A stretch of DNA of 64,000 bases from positions 1 through 64,000 of the forward strand of contig JASAMV010000354.1 of the NCBI GenBank assembly GCA_030248065.1. Reading direction: 5' to 3'. Source of the DNA: Rhynchonema sp. JSB1_4 (taxonomy: Eukaryota; Nematoda; Chromadorea; Monhysterida; Xyalidae). Below, piece by piece: positions 23,709 to 36,000 of this stretch. A model generated the notes under the pieces. That model was not told the origin of the DNA, made no database searches, and was given only the letters and a program-made list of their open reading frames with translations. Numbering within the stretch: the first letter of the stretch is position 1; the number at the start of each line of letters is the position of its first letter. The translations under genes and the position numbers were made by a program.

Positions 23709-23973
23709 TAAACACCGGTTCTCGGGAACAAAATTAAAAAAATAGATAGACCCCCACTTCTTGGCGATCACGTCAGCCAGGAACAAAATTTTGAATTATG
23801 CACTGACAAACAGAGCGGCACTGTACAAAACGCATGGGCATGATCACGTGACTACCGTATGCTTGTGATAAGAAGCAGTCGGCCATCTTGAATATTTGTT
23901 CTTGCCTTCCTGAAATGCACTAAACGGGGGTCTATCTATTTTTTGGAATTTTGTTCCCGAGAACCGGTGTTTA
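23709..23973. mobile_element. TIR element with TA ends
   Basis: TAAACACCGGTTCTCGGGAA and a following AATAGATAGACCCCC are mirrored at the far end by GGGGGTCTATCTATT and TTCCCGAGAACCGGTGTTTA. The arms are about 50 bp with a non-coding core of about 150 bp. The terminal TA on both sides fits a TA target duplication of a Tc1/mariner-like MITE. Confidence 0.75.
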
Positions 23974-24678
23974 TGGATTAATTTCGGCATTGGTTCGACC
24001 ATTCATAACACGCCGTTCACAAACATACATACTGTATGTATTTTATCGCGTCGCATCGAGAAACCAAGCATGCACGAAAACTTGCCATGGCAGCAAGAAA
24101 ACCATGTTAAAGTGTTTTCAACAAGTTGCTGTGTACGGAGCATCAATGTGTTTTTTGAGTACTGAACCAGATCCACGTCTTCCGTTTTGATCAGTCATGT
24201 AATGTCACGGTACACATACAGTACTTCAATCATTATGCGCTCTGTTGCACAAATAAGATTATACTGGTGTCATTTGTTGCTCAATACTGCTGATTGATTT
24301 CAATAAATAAAATTTGGTGCTCGTTTGGTTGCAGAACAGATGTGCCTGTAGTTAATACTGCGTTATATTTGATGTCTTGGATCTGGTTCAGAATTCAAAA
24401 TACACATTGGTACCTATGTACAAAGCGAACACAGCAGTGCTCGAGGTACACTGGAGGGGATACCTACTGTACCATGCCAAACATCGGGGGAATGCCTACT
24501 GTACCAGGCGAGGGGATACCTATTGTACTGGGGGTACCACCAGCCCAGCCCCCCCAGCACCAACACTGGAACACAGACAGCAACTTGTTGAAAGCAGATA
24601 CCATCTATATACCTGTTGCATAAATAAATGTGGATTGAAATCACCATGTGTCGCAAAAAGTACATCATCATGTACAAT

Positions 24679-24918
24679 GTGGCCCAAAAAGTACCTGGCC
24701 CAAAAACTACCTGGTCCAAAAGGTACCTGGCCCAAAACGCACGCCATGCACATATGGCCCAAAAATTACCTGGCCCAAAAGGTACCTGGCCCAAAAGGTA
24801 CGTGGCCCAAAAGGTTTCTGGTCCGAAACCTTATGTGGCCCAAAAAGTACCTGGCCCAATATGTCACATGGCTCAAAAAATTCTGTGGCCCAAAAGGTTC
24901 ACTGGCCCATAAAGATAC
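24679..24918. repeat. Minisatellite, ~15-bp unit TGGCCCAAAAGGTACC
   Basis: About fifteen imperfect copies of a GGCCCAAAA(G/A)(G/T)TACCT unit run head to tail. Because the unit length is a multiple of three, several frames stay open across it and read Gly-Pro-Lys or Ala-Gln-Lys repeats. I treat those frames as composition artefacts. It directly precedes the orphan exon at 24959. Confidence 0.85.
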
Positions 24919-24958
24919 GGAACCTTCAGCAGGTTGATAGTATGGTCCTGACCAACAG

Positions 24959-25157
24959 GGAAGGACTATGTACTTTTCGTTTTTGACATTGACCTGAAAA
25001 CGACTGATTGCTGGTTTATAAAATTGCCCCGATTTACGAAAACCCGCCGAGCACAAACACAATTACAGCACATGGTCTCTGAGGTCTTGGAAAGCGAGCC
25101 GAAACCACATGCCAAGGTCGATGCTGTTGTGTCTCTAAGTGCGACACCTGGTGTCAG
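24959..25157 (+). CDS. Orphan exon, unrecognised protein
   Basis: A frame bounded by CAACAG on the left and donor GTCAG|GTACAAG on the right reads protein-like sequence such as KDYVLFVFDIDLKTTDCWF and MVSEVLESEPKPHAKVDAVV. A small candidate next exon, CAG|CGTGGCTGATG to AAAAAG|GTAGGC (about 25590-25610), fits the phase. I do not recognise a domain, and neither end of the gene is found. It could be a remnant or part of a gene with long introns. Confidence 0.35.
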
Positions 25158-25285
25158 GTACAAGCTTCGTCTTATTCAAGCCCTTAGGGTTTGCTGGTAG
25201 CAACATATACGTTGACAAACACAATCACAGTCTCTTTTTTAACTTTGTTACTATTTCTCCCTTTTACGTTCCCAACATTATCCAA

Positions 25286-25880
25286 ATCCATTTCCTCCAT
25301 GTATGGGAATTGCTCCCATTATGTAAATCAATCGTAAAGAGAAGCATCGTCACCTCACCATCCAATGTCGTGACAGTGACATGTGCACATTTGGCAATAA
25401 TTTCACTGGTTCCCGCGGCGTCTCTCACACCAGGGTGCAAAGATATAAAAATCTGACTGCATGCGATAGCTGTTTGGGTTTCGTTGGTTTCCCAGTCGTA
25501 AATTATACCACGTCTTTGTGATTCATTTTTTTATTCGATCTACGTTGGCTGCTTCATTTATTGCTTTTATTCGTTGTCATATTCGCAGCGTGGCTGATGT
25601 CTTCGAAAAAGGTAGGCGTTCGATGTTTTGGCTAATTGTTCACTCGTCAACGCAAATCGTCAACTCTGGTGTAGTCAAACTCATGCAACCCTGAGTGAGC
25701 TTGAGAATATTATACATATGGAGTTGGGGCGGGTTGAAGATATGCGCTGACGACATGAATGCAAAGCCAATGTTTTGACATAGAAAAAATAAAGAAGATT
25801 ACCAGGAATTGTGTTCTGGAAACTGTAGACAGTCCACTCGTTCTGCTCTTGGATCCAGTTCACGGGGATACCAATACTGT
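25286..25880 (-). CDS. Orphan minus-strand exons, unrecognised protein
   Basis: Exon 25880-25803 is bounded by TTTTACAG and donor CTG|GTAATC and reads PVNWIQEQNEWTVYSFQNT. A second open stretch (about 25456-25286) reads GTSEIIAKCAHVTVTTLDG. They look coding, but I could not join them in phase or find a start or stop. No family is recognised. Confidence 0.3.
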
Positions 25881-26109
25881 CTGTAAAATTTAGTGTGCAA
25901 ACATTTATGCCGTCTTTTTATTCCCTAGTCACTTTTTGTAAATCACTGGTGATCGAAAGAGGGTGTCGGTCACGTTACAGCCATGCCACCGCCTGAATGA
26001 ATATTGGTCGGGATTCAGGAGCACAATAAAATTTTTCGCTTGATCATAGCAACAACGAACCCCTTGCGATCCGCATCAGTACCTAACATCTTTTCAGCGC
26101 GTCATCATT

Positions 26110-29100
26110 ATGAAAACAATTTCGCACAGTGTCACACGACAAAAACTGAGTACATTTCTGTCGGCAGCCCGACACTCGGATGCGACACGCAGTGACACTT
26201 TGACACGTGGCGAGGACAGGGCACAACAACGAAACGGTGCTACACGGCAAAAGGACCGCACGGTCATCTTGAAAATTCAGTCATCGACACCGAATCAGAA
26301 ACATACGAATATGACAGAAAAGAGCGCTGAATGCACATTGTGCCAGGTATGTATTAGCTATCCCGGTGTTGATTTTGTTCTTTCGTGATTTTCTTTTGAT
26401 GCGCAATTCTGGTAAAATGGTGAGCAGACACCGATGACTGACTGAGTACCCTGTAATAGCTTTGTTATTATGTCCATCGGTTTGCACAATCGCCTCTTAA
26501 CCACAACGATGCAAGCCAGTAGAGGCAAACAACGTCAACACGAGCCCGATTTCGGAAGTGGCGTGCTCACAAAACGAATAGAAAGAGAAAATCCTCATGC
26601 GCCATATTGTATTCTACAACGTGTAACATTTCCCAAATCCGCAGCCACGTATGTGTGAATGTTTCACGAATCTACCACCTCCGAAATCGAGCTCGTGTGT
26701 TGGCGTAGTGTTGCCATACAAATCTATTCTAACAACAAGTTCGAAGGAGGACACCTGGACCAATAAAACCCACTGAAAAAAGTTCCTGCCGCTTTGGACT
26801 TTTTGCGCAAAAGTTTGCAAAAAACATGTTTTTCTCAGGCACCTTTCGTCGACTTTATGCGTTTGGCGCAACACAACAAGAACGCTCACCCCGATCAACT
26901 GCCGTATGAATGCAGTCGTGCCAAATGTGACCAACGTTTCACGACCGGAGATCAATTGCGTGCTCACATAAAGACATTGCACAAAGTTCAGGTCACACTT
27001 TCACAGCGAGAGCTGCAGGTGAGAATCATGGCACAACTGGTTGTCACGGCGCTCCGCTATTTTTCGCTCGTCGCTGCATGGTGCAATATTACATATATGT
27101 AAATGAATCGGTGTCTTCAACTGCAAGACTCCGGGCAGTGGTTTTAAAAAAAAATTTTATTAAATTTTTTTTTAAAAATTCGTTCCAAAAGTTAAAAAAA
27201 CTTGTTTTTTTTTATTTCAAAATTCGAAAATTTCTCTATTTTTTGCTCTAAAATTGCTATTTCTTTTTATTTCAAAATTCGAAAATTTCTCTATTTATTG
27301 CTCTAAAATTGCTATTTCTTGCATAAAAATTGATACTGTTGACATCACCTAACCCTATCATGGGTGTATTGGGTGCCATAATCGTCGTTTTGTGGCATCT
27401 GGACATAGTGCGCACACTCACAGGGCCTCTCATCTCATATGACTACACACGTACATATGACTGGGTGGGCATTTATTTATCCATACCCCAGACCCGAAAG
27501 GAGTGATTCTATTTTGTATTCACTCTAATTTCACACTATGTCCAGCTTATTTGCGTTGGTCGTGTACCTAGACGTCATAATTTCACCCAAAATTCCCATC
27601 CCGAATAACAGAAAGCCATACCATCACACCCGCACCACCTGGGGAAGGGTACGGGTGTGTACCTGACTATGGTTGGTACTTATCGACCATTGGATAGCAT
27701 GGTTTTCGTATAGCCTGTGCTTTATATGCACTTAGAACACATTATGTAACAAAAATACCCCTATTTTGTACTTGAGCGCTCATTTTTTATCGTGTTGGGC
27801 AGATTTTGGCTGGAATAAAAAAATGGGGTTCGAATAAAAAAATTTTTTATTAACCACTGACCCGGGGTCGTTTTCCGGGTGACCTTAAAGGCGCGCTACA
27901 CTCACTCCGCGGAACAGAAATAACGAGTGGAGGAATGAACGTTTCTGCTAACTGCGCATTTTTTGGCCAACAAGTCAACAACAACACTTTAGTTGGTCGC
28001 TAGGCGCGTCCACAACGAATATGATGACAAGCGCTGAAGCAAAATGACCGTTCCTCCACTTTCAACGTAATGACGGAATGAGTAAAAAATCGTTCTGTTA
28101 CGCGCGTTTTGTAAAAAAATGCGGTGAATTATATATATGCGCATAGATACTATAGGTGTGTCGCATGAGTGGAAATGCGTGTGCCACCGCGCATAGGTCA
28201 CCCACCATTATGCTGTTGCATGAGCATGAGGTAAACCATAGCCAAGCCTGTGAGAACATGATGGGAAGGTAAACCTGACAACACTTGATTTCCTTGATAG
28301 CAAAATTCCAAGATTGTCTTCCTGTCATTCTCTTTGTCAATATTGCTTCAGTGCAAACGATGTCAGCAACGTTTTGTGGGGCACAAAACGCTACACAAAC
28401 ATATCGTCCAAGCACATGGTCACGGCACCCCACGCTCTGATCGAAACATCAAATGCCCATCGGCAAACTGCACCGAATCATTCGAGTTTCCATATGAATT
28501 GAAAAATCATCTGACCAAACACGATGAAGGTACAGCAAAGGTGCTGAGCTCATCAGTCACCAGCTTAAGTTATACTGTATGTATAGGCAATCCGCCAGCT
28601 CATGGCACTCGCGCACACAGGCTACATGCTACATTACTGCCGTAGCCCAATAAATCGCGAAATCTTGAGGGTTACTCTTCGAATTAAATCAATTTCCGGA
28701 ACACAAAACTCCAGGCGCTTTTGAATGGGCGCTACTCACGTTTGGCGTTTTTCTGCAGAAACATTGCATGTTTAAGCGCGGCTCAGCCGCCTATACAATG
28801 CACGCAAATGCTCAACACACACCGCTCTGGCTGCTGGCTTGACTGTGGATAAAATAGAATGTTTCATTTAACACATAGAAGCTGGTTTGTGTGTGTTTCG
28901 CTTCGTAGCTCTATTCCGCCTTCAAAGTCTAAATCTTGTGTCCGAAAATGATTTTAATCAAAAACAACCCCCAAATATTCCCCAATTAACCTTAGAACAT
29001 GATCGGTGTGCTGCTGCACTGCGGCCTTTCGGTGCATCTGTAATTCCACCCGAAAAAACATGGGGTTAGGAGACGTTAGACACACCCTTTAAGTTATACT

Positions 29101-31969
29101 GTATGTACATAGTACTAAGATCAAAGCTTTGGGTATGTCGTGCGAAAAAAAATTAGTGAACCAGGCGAAATACCCAGATACGGAACCAGTTTGAATGAAG
29201 TGACCGAATGCGCATCGTCAATCATCCTGTTTCAGAAATGAATGCCGAAGCGAAAAAGATATTCCGTTTGAAGTGCCTGTTCTGCAGTCTACGGTTCAAG
29301 AGGGCTCCGAATCGTCGCAGACACATGAATCATAGACATGCAGGTTATTCAGAAACATTTCTCAGGAAAGTGCTCTCATTGAAATCCAAAATTATACATG
29401 GTCGCACTGTTTTGATCCACGCAGGTGAAACCAGGGTGTGCAAAAATAATAAATTCGCCACTCGAATAATTGATCCTGAACAAGCCAACCCAGACAAAGT
29501 CAAGTGCAAATGGTGCGATAAGATGTATTGCAAGTACGACATTGAGAAACATCTGGAGAAGCATAACGGTTGGAGTGCTTATTGCAATTACAGTTCTCCA
29601 GCTTTAAAAGTAGTTAAATTTGCTGTACATATCCATGAACAGAGCTTCACATATGAATGTGGTACCAAGACATCAAAAGTTTAAATGGAGACTTCACCTG
29701 GATCATTGGAGACTTCATGTCCATCATCTGGATATGTTTGCATCTCCGGTTACTGCATGGAGGCAGGTTGAAGTAAAATTGTACAAACTTTACATTTTGC
29801 CAGACCCCTCGCGCGAACAGCATGTCTGTGACGCCGACCACTGTGGTTGTATGTTCCTGAAGCAGGTCGACTTGGTGCAGCACAAGCACGACGTTCATGG
29901 TGCACCATTGCCGTTTGTGTGCCGCGATTGTACAACGGCGTTTGCGAACCGACTGCGTTGGGTCAAACATCGCCACCGTGTCCACGATGGAGGAGTGTTC
30001 AAATGCATGTGGGCGGCTTGATTATTGTACAAAAGGACTGACACTGTCTGCTGCCTGATACATGTGCAAATAGTATACGTACCTCCGTGCATCGATTGGA
30101 ACCTAAGTGGTTCACCACGATTCTATTATTGAGATGGAACAATAATGTATAGGTAAAATCATGAAAAATCCCTTTGTTCAAAAAGCAGGTACAGTATATT
30201 AGCACATACACGTTTCAGTGATTGCCAGAAAACACTCACCAGCTCGTGGAAGCTCGCCAGCCATTACGACCAGGTGCACGGCGAAAAAAAGTTTACGTGT
30301 CGTCTGTGCAGCGAGCGGTTTACGACTGCCGACAAACGGTCGAAACATGAAATCACCAGCCATGGAGGTACTGTACATTGTACATGTACCCATACCTGTA
30401 CATACAGGGTGACCCACCGAACAGAAACGGAGACCTTTTTTTGATAAGCTTGGATCTGACAGACCGCAAGAGACGCGCGTGTTGCACCTCGATCGGAAGC
30501 CCAACCGATCTACTAATGTGATTCGCCACTTGGCTTTGATGAACGAGCGACGCAAGATTAAAGCAAATTACGCTCAGTCAGGCGAATTTACTGCACCACA
30601 TTCCACCACAAAGTAGTAGATCGAGTGGACTTCGTGTCGAGATGCCACATGTCTCGCAGTGTTGGTCTACACGGCCGAGATCCCAGCTAACCAAAACAGG
30701 TGTCCACGCCCATAAAATTGTGCGTTTTTGTTATGTAGGTCACCAGTAATACTTCTCTCATAATCATGATCAAAAGTTGCAACTTTTCACATGATGATGA
30801 AGTGCGCAGCAATCCATTTCAGCAGCAGTGTGTGAGATGTGTGGACGCCAGTTCGGTACCGAAGCCGAGCTGAAGAAGCACACAAATGAGCGTGACGATG
30901 TGTGCTCGGGACCAGAGCACGTTGAGGTGCCTGTTACGGTGCGTATTTATTGGCACTTTTGTCCCTTGTCATGTTTTTTTCTTATGTGTTCCACCATAAA
31001 ACATTGGGACAACTTTGAAGGTATACCTAAGGTCCATTGGCATGGACTTGGCATGGGTAAATTTTGGTTGGAACAGCTTTTACGCTTGTCGGAATTGGTG
31101 CGCCTACTCATTCACAAAATAGAGCTCAAGCAATATTTGCCAACGCCTTGCCAATCCATGCCATGTTCATGCCAATAGACTTGCCTGCAAAGCTGATGCG
31201 GCCAATACCGGCGGACGTGACAACAAGAATCACTCACCGATGTTGATACATATTATGTGGAAATGGACCTGTTCGACCAACCTGGTCACCGTAAAAAATC
31301 TTGCTTCCGTCAATTTCAGGTCGAGCCAATGAACAAAGAGGTTGACGACGTCCATGTGATGAGATCTGACCAATCAGCGATCGTTGAACCAATCTTTCAA
31401 TCGATATTGGATATTGGATTGATAGATCATCATGAAATCGTCTATGAAGCACCCCCACCGGCACCACCTACAGACAATTGTGAAACTTCACCGATCGATG
31501 CTGCTGATGATGACTGTGTGATTGTGAAGGAGATTGTGAACAGCGTAGGGTTGTGTTTTCTGTTGCTAAAAAACTTTCATTTTGTTGAGAGAGTAGTATC
31601 ACTAGGGTCTGATTAGCGCCGTGTTCATCCCCGCCGCCATCAGCGTATCCCAAATGTATCCTTTTTCAGCGTACTTCGATGCCAGGCAATATTGTGAAAC
31701 GTGAATGCACAACGGACAGCGGCATAGCTGACACACCGGTGCTCCGGGTCAGTGATCGATGCTTTCACTGATGTTTCATTTCGTTCCTGTTCATCTGTTC
31801 AGTGTGCAAATAACATAAAACTGAAAATAAATAATTTCAGAATAAATTTCAGGTGAAAACAGATCCAGAAATTCAGCAATTGCGCGATCAGTTGGCTGAA
31901 ACGAGGGCGGAACTCAACAAAATACTGAAATCACGTGACGCACTCGCAAGGACCGCAGCAGAATCTTGA
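26110..31969 (+). CDS. Multi-C2H2 zinc-finger protein (about 11 fingers), 10 exons
   Basis: Exons: 26110-26346, 26839-27018, 28352-28529, 29236-29568, 29804-30008, 30219-30367, 30823-30938, 31320-31544, 31670-31747 and 31853-31969. Phases agree throughout, giving 605 residues. The start ATG follows a TTTTCAG acceptor and could be trans-spliced. Fingers run from about residue 74 to 460: CTLC, CSRAKC, CKRC, CPSANC, CLFC, CKWC, CDADHC, CRDC, CIDC, CRLC and CEMC, each followed by paired His; the last pairs His with Cys. Several have four residues between the two Cys. After the fingers come an acidic Pro-rich stretch, a sumoylation-like site (IVKRE) and a short leucine-rich coil at the C-terminus (IQQLRDQLAETRAELNKIL) that could dimerise. 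The likely role is a nuclear DNA- or RNA-binding regulator; the target is unknown. Exon 4 contains a possible in-frame intron (about 29346-29424) that cannot be decided from sequence. Confidence 0.85.
27136..27859. mobile_element. hAT-like non-autonomous element, copy C (degraded)
   Basis: The ends CAGTGGTTTTAAAAAAAAAT and its inverse ...ATTAACCACTG enclose A/T-rich subterminal runs as in copy A. The flanking 8-mers ACTCCGGG and ACCCGGGG differ at two positions, as expected for an old target duplication. The interior is non-coding. It lies in intron 2 of the zinc-finger gene. Confidence 0.6.
30405..30615 (+). other. Decayed coding-like fragment in zinc-finger intron
   Basis: An open frame reads LHLDRKPNRSTNVIRHLALM and ends in a stop at about 30617. 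It follows CAGGGTGACCCACCG, which looks like a transposon end. It cannot be joined in phase to the zinc-finger exons on either side. I read it as a transposon-protein remnant, but the family is not identified. Confidence 0.3.
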
Positions 31970-32011
31970 TAATATGTTGTGTATCACAAACACAGAACAA
32001 TGCAAAGATTT

Positions 32012-32302
32012 GGGGCTCCACCAGATAGACCCGAAACCCGAAATCCGAAACATAATTTTTTTCCATGTCCATGTTTCGGGTTTTGGAAAAAAACCCGAAA
32101 CCCGAAACACAAAGCATGATAATCGAAAATGTTTCGGTCTTGTCACTTGTAGCTGACGTGCACAATTTGTACAGTCGGTCGAAACATTTTCGATAATCAT
32201 GCTTCGTGTTTCGGGTTTCGGGTTTTTTTTAAAACCCGAAACCCGAAACATGGACATAGAAAAAAATTATGTTTTGGGTTTCGGGCCTATCTGGTGGAGC
32301 CC
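32012..32302. repeat. Foldback element built of CCCGAAA/TTTCGGG repeats
   Basis: GGGGCTCCACCAGATAGACC at the left end is mirrored by GGCCTATCTGGTGGAGCCC at the right. The arms contain nested CCCGAAACCCGAAAC units and their complements, and a short unique loop separates them. Non-coding; it sits just after the zinc-finger gene. Confidence 0.85.
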
Positions 32303-32508
32303 TAACAAGTTTCAGTTCACCTAATTTTTTTGCTTCTTCGTGTCGGTGCACCCTTCTTTTTTTCTTCCACCTGAATCTGATCGTGTGAATGTTTGGGAAA
32401 CATTGCATTTGTATACATCACACCTCGAAAAAGTAAAACTGCGCTTGTTGGAGACCACAGGTAATGAGCTTGATGAACAAATTGTATATCACTTGAACCA
32501 CGCAGGTA

Positions 32509-32783
32509 TTGGTCGCACAATAACTTTATAAGAATTGGTCAAATTTTTTTCCTGAATCGCAAAGCAGGCTAGAGACGGGGCTATGACGTTGCGTTGCGCG
32601 ATCACACACAAAACACGTAGTAAAGAGAATGTTTCAGACCTGCGGCAACGTGGTTGATCTGCTAGATTATTTTCAGCTGAAAATGTTTTGTGAGAATTAC
32701 AAATAGCACAGTAGTTAAGAGTGACTGAACGTGAAAATCAGGATTGATTTTGATGAATTCTTATATGGTCATTGTGCGACCAA
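32509..32783. mobile_element. TA-flanked MITE (Tc1/mariner-type), copy 2
   Basis: Same length (275 bp) and nearly the same sequence as the element at 22400-22674, with the TTGGTCGCACAATAAC terminus, its inverse at the other end, and TA on both flanks. Confidence 0.88.
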
Positions 32784-33017
32784 TACAAAATTTTCGTTAA
32801 TCTTCAGGCAAAATGTAATGCACAACTGCACGCGGGCCCTGAAAGCACGGAACAAGACCGCAGTCGTAGAAAACGACCGCATCACTGGAAACAGGCCTTT
32901 ACAGGTCAATTTAGGGTGCACAGATTTTCATGCTAGAAAGTGATAAGGAATAAAACAGTGGGTGCAATGCGTTCGACAATTTGCGACGATTATACCGAAA
33001 TGTGGCATCATAAAAAT

Positions 33018-36000
33018 TCAGAATGATACATTGTCCGCCTTTGGCACAATGAAATAAGTCGATATTAGCACGCTCAAATTGAGAATAAACGGCCAAATCA
33101 GATTTTCATAAATTCCACTGGCCCCATTCCCACTCTGGTTGTGTCCCTGCAATGAAGGCGGTGCTCGAGCTGTGCTAGTGCCCACCGCACTGCACTCTGC
33201 CGGCAGGGCGCTTTCGATTTTTTGCACAATTTTCTGGTACGCATCCAGATTGACCACATTTTCACTCATATTGCCCGTGATCAACACCAGATTCGCTCGA
33301 TCCTCCGCGGCCGCACCGTTTTGAATGTCGACCGCCAGAATGGTCGCCCGTGTCCGCAGGGAGTCGGCGGTCGCGAAAGGCGGCTCGCAGCAGATCGGTG
33401 GGTCTTGATCGAAACTGCGCAAAGAATCAATAGTCTGCTTGCAGCTCTCTTGTATGGTGATTCTCTTTTCGTATAAATAAACCAGCTGCTGCTCGCTTGT
33501 GAGGTTAGGGTGTAGCCTGCGGAACACAGAAACAGGCAACCAAAACAAGATGCACAATTCGAATTACGGCGACCGGCGGAGACAGTTTGGGTAGTTTACG
33601 AATTGAAACGTGGATTCCTGGTACCATGTCGGTCATTATATGGGTACCGATGATGGGCATGATCACAAAGAGGATATAGACGTGCCGTTTCGTTGGTACC
33701 ACGGCACAGGCTGACAATGAAAACGAACTTCAGGTGAAACACTAACAATCCTTCAGCGAAAAGCACGACAAAATTCAGCGCAGTGGACCGATCTTCAGCA
33801 GGAACCAGCACTTCGTCTCTGGCGACCTTGAGACCACTGAAAAAGGAATGTATGTGTGATTATTTACACGCCTGAAACTAAATAATCTCAGTGGTGAAAA
33901 AGTCTGGTGGAATAATGTTTCGCAGCGATCACATGATGAAGCAAGATCCTGCATTAATAGTTATATTTTTCGGACACTGAAACCGAAACTAAAACTTTAG
34001 TCAAACCAGACCAACCCATCCAAATCACAGAGTCCCAGCGTTTCTGCGTAATTCCACGCGTCAATCTGAGCTTTGACTGTGGCAAAGTCCGTTCCCTGCT
34101 TCAGGTTAAACAGGACACCAGTGCGCGTGTCGGGACTCGAGAAATGGACCAGTGCAACGTGTGCGTTGGGCAACGACGCGAACAGGCGTTCGGATAGGAC
34201 CAGTACGTATTGCACCAACTGAAACATTATTATTAGAAGACTGCACAGTCCACTAATTTTGTATTGTGACCCTCTTGGTTCTCTCAGGCGGTATGTATAG
34301 TCCGACCATAAGCTCATGGCACTTTTGTTTGGGAGGTTCAGGCTCCGTTGAGAAAAATTGTTCCTCCGCAAGGCAATGTCAGAGAAAACGGCGCACAAAA
34401 ATAAAATTAACACCGATTTCTCTTTCTTTTCTTTTTCGTAAGCCAACCGGAACCGGAACAGCTTTCCGACCTTGCCAACCTGTCAAGCTTTTCAAGCTGA
34501 CAAAAAGTGTCATGAGCTGATGGATGAACTGTATGTAGCTTACATCCGGCTAATGATACAGTCGTCAACTCAAGTGGTGAACTCTCGTAGTCAACTCAAG
34601 CATCACAGTAGGTAAATGAGCGCCAGAAATTCTACACAGGAGATGACGACAACAGTACGATAAGTACAGTACCTATATTCATATTTATGCCGATTACGCC
34701 ACAATAACGAGGGGACACTGTACAGATGTGGTCCCATTTGAGAAAAAACCCTTTTCACCAAAATCCACAAACCTGCGGCAGTGCCTTCGATACGCGCTCA
34801 GCCGTCTCCAGTACGATGACAACATCGACACAGCACGTGCCTGAATCATAAAGGGAATGATCCTCCTGTATCCTGGATAACGACTATTGCAGTTTGTTGC
34901 ACATGTTGGATGTGCGAGACAGAGTTCGTCAATTTTTTTCGGGAAGATTTAAGGTGGACAGACTGTTGACTAATCGAAGAAATTTTTCGGCACAGTCCAC
35001 CACAAACATGCACATGCACAAGGCACTTTCACACTACAGCAGCTTCTCTGACAACCTCATGTGGATCAAAAACTGTGCTCTGTTGTTGTTCTTGTCATCA
35101 TGTACATCCGAATGCGATGCAGAATTTGCGTAAACTGTGTAGTATCTAGGTAATCGGAAACGTCCGTCTATGGGTATGATAACAAATTTATCTGCTCAAA
35201 AAACAAAGACCACCCACATCTTAACGGGCAGGTTGACTTGCAGTCGCACGGCATCAGTTCGGTCAGATTGTGCTTGAACGCATCCAAATCATTGATGTCC
35301 GATATGTTGTAGACAAAATCAGCCCCGCTGCTCAGACATTTGAGTTGGTCAAAGTCTATTGGTTGGACGGGACCGTTCTTGCCGGGTACACCGATAGCCA
35401 CGACCCGGGTACCGTAGTCGGTTCGGATACGGGACGCCACCGCGCACGGGTCACCACCTTTGTCCGATCTGGGATTGGTACATATCTGGGGCAGTGGGAT
35501 TATTTGGTTCATGATGTCACCTCATCGTGTACTTTCGTGTGTGGCAATATTCATTCGCACTGACGATTACCCGGTGCACCACACGTCTGGTGTCGATCTA
35601 TAGGTAGGATTATTGTAATGAAACATCACCGCATAAGTCATACCGTCCGTCCGAAAAGAAGGCAATCACTGTTTGCACATCGTGGTAGTGCGACTCGTCT
35701 CGAATGTAGACCTCGGCCGCTTGGAATGCGCTGGAAACGGGATCGATTATATATATCGGCGTTGCTTTTCGCTGTAAATTTCGTTGCCATGCCCATTGGT
35801 GTCCGACTATTGCTGAGACTAAACCACACGCGCACCAGCTCCAGGCGAATTTTTTGTCCGGCAGACCTGCTGTCGTTGGCATTGAACCAGAGTGATACGC
35901 ATGGGGAAATGCCGAACTCATATGGTAAATTTCTAATTTCGTTGCCTCATGCATTTTTACAGGCGCAGAAAAACTCTCGTTCGAAGTCGAGGCAGGCAAC

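Noticed and set aside
29346..29424. Possible extra intron in zinc-finger exon 4
   Set aside because: Both forms keep the frame; not enough evidence to split the exon.
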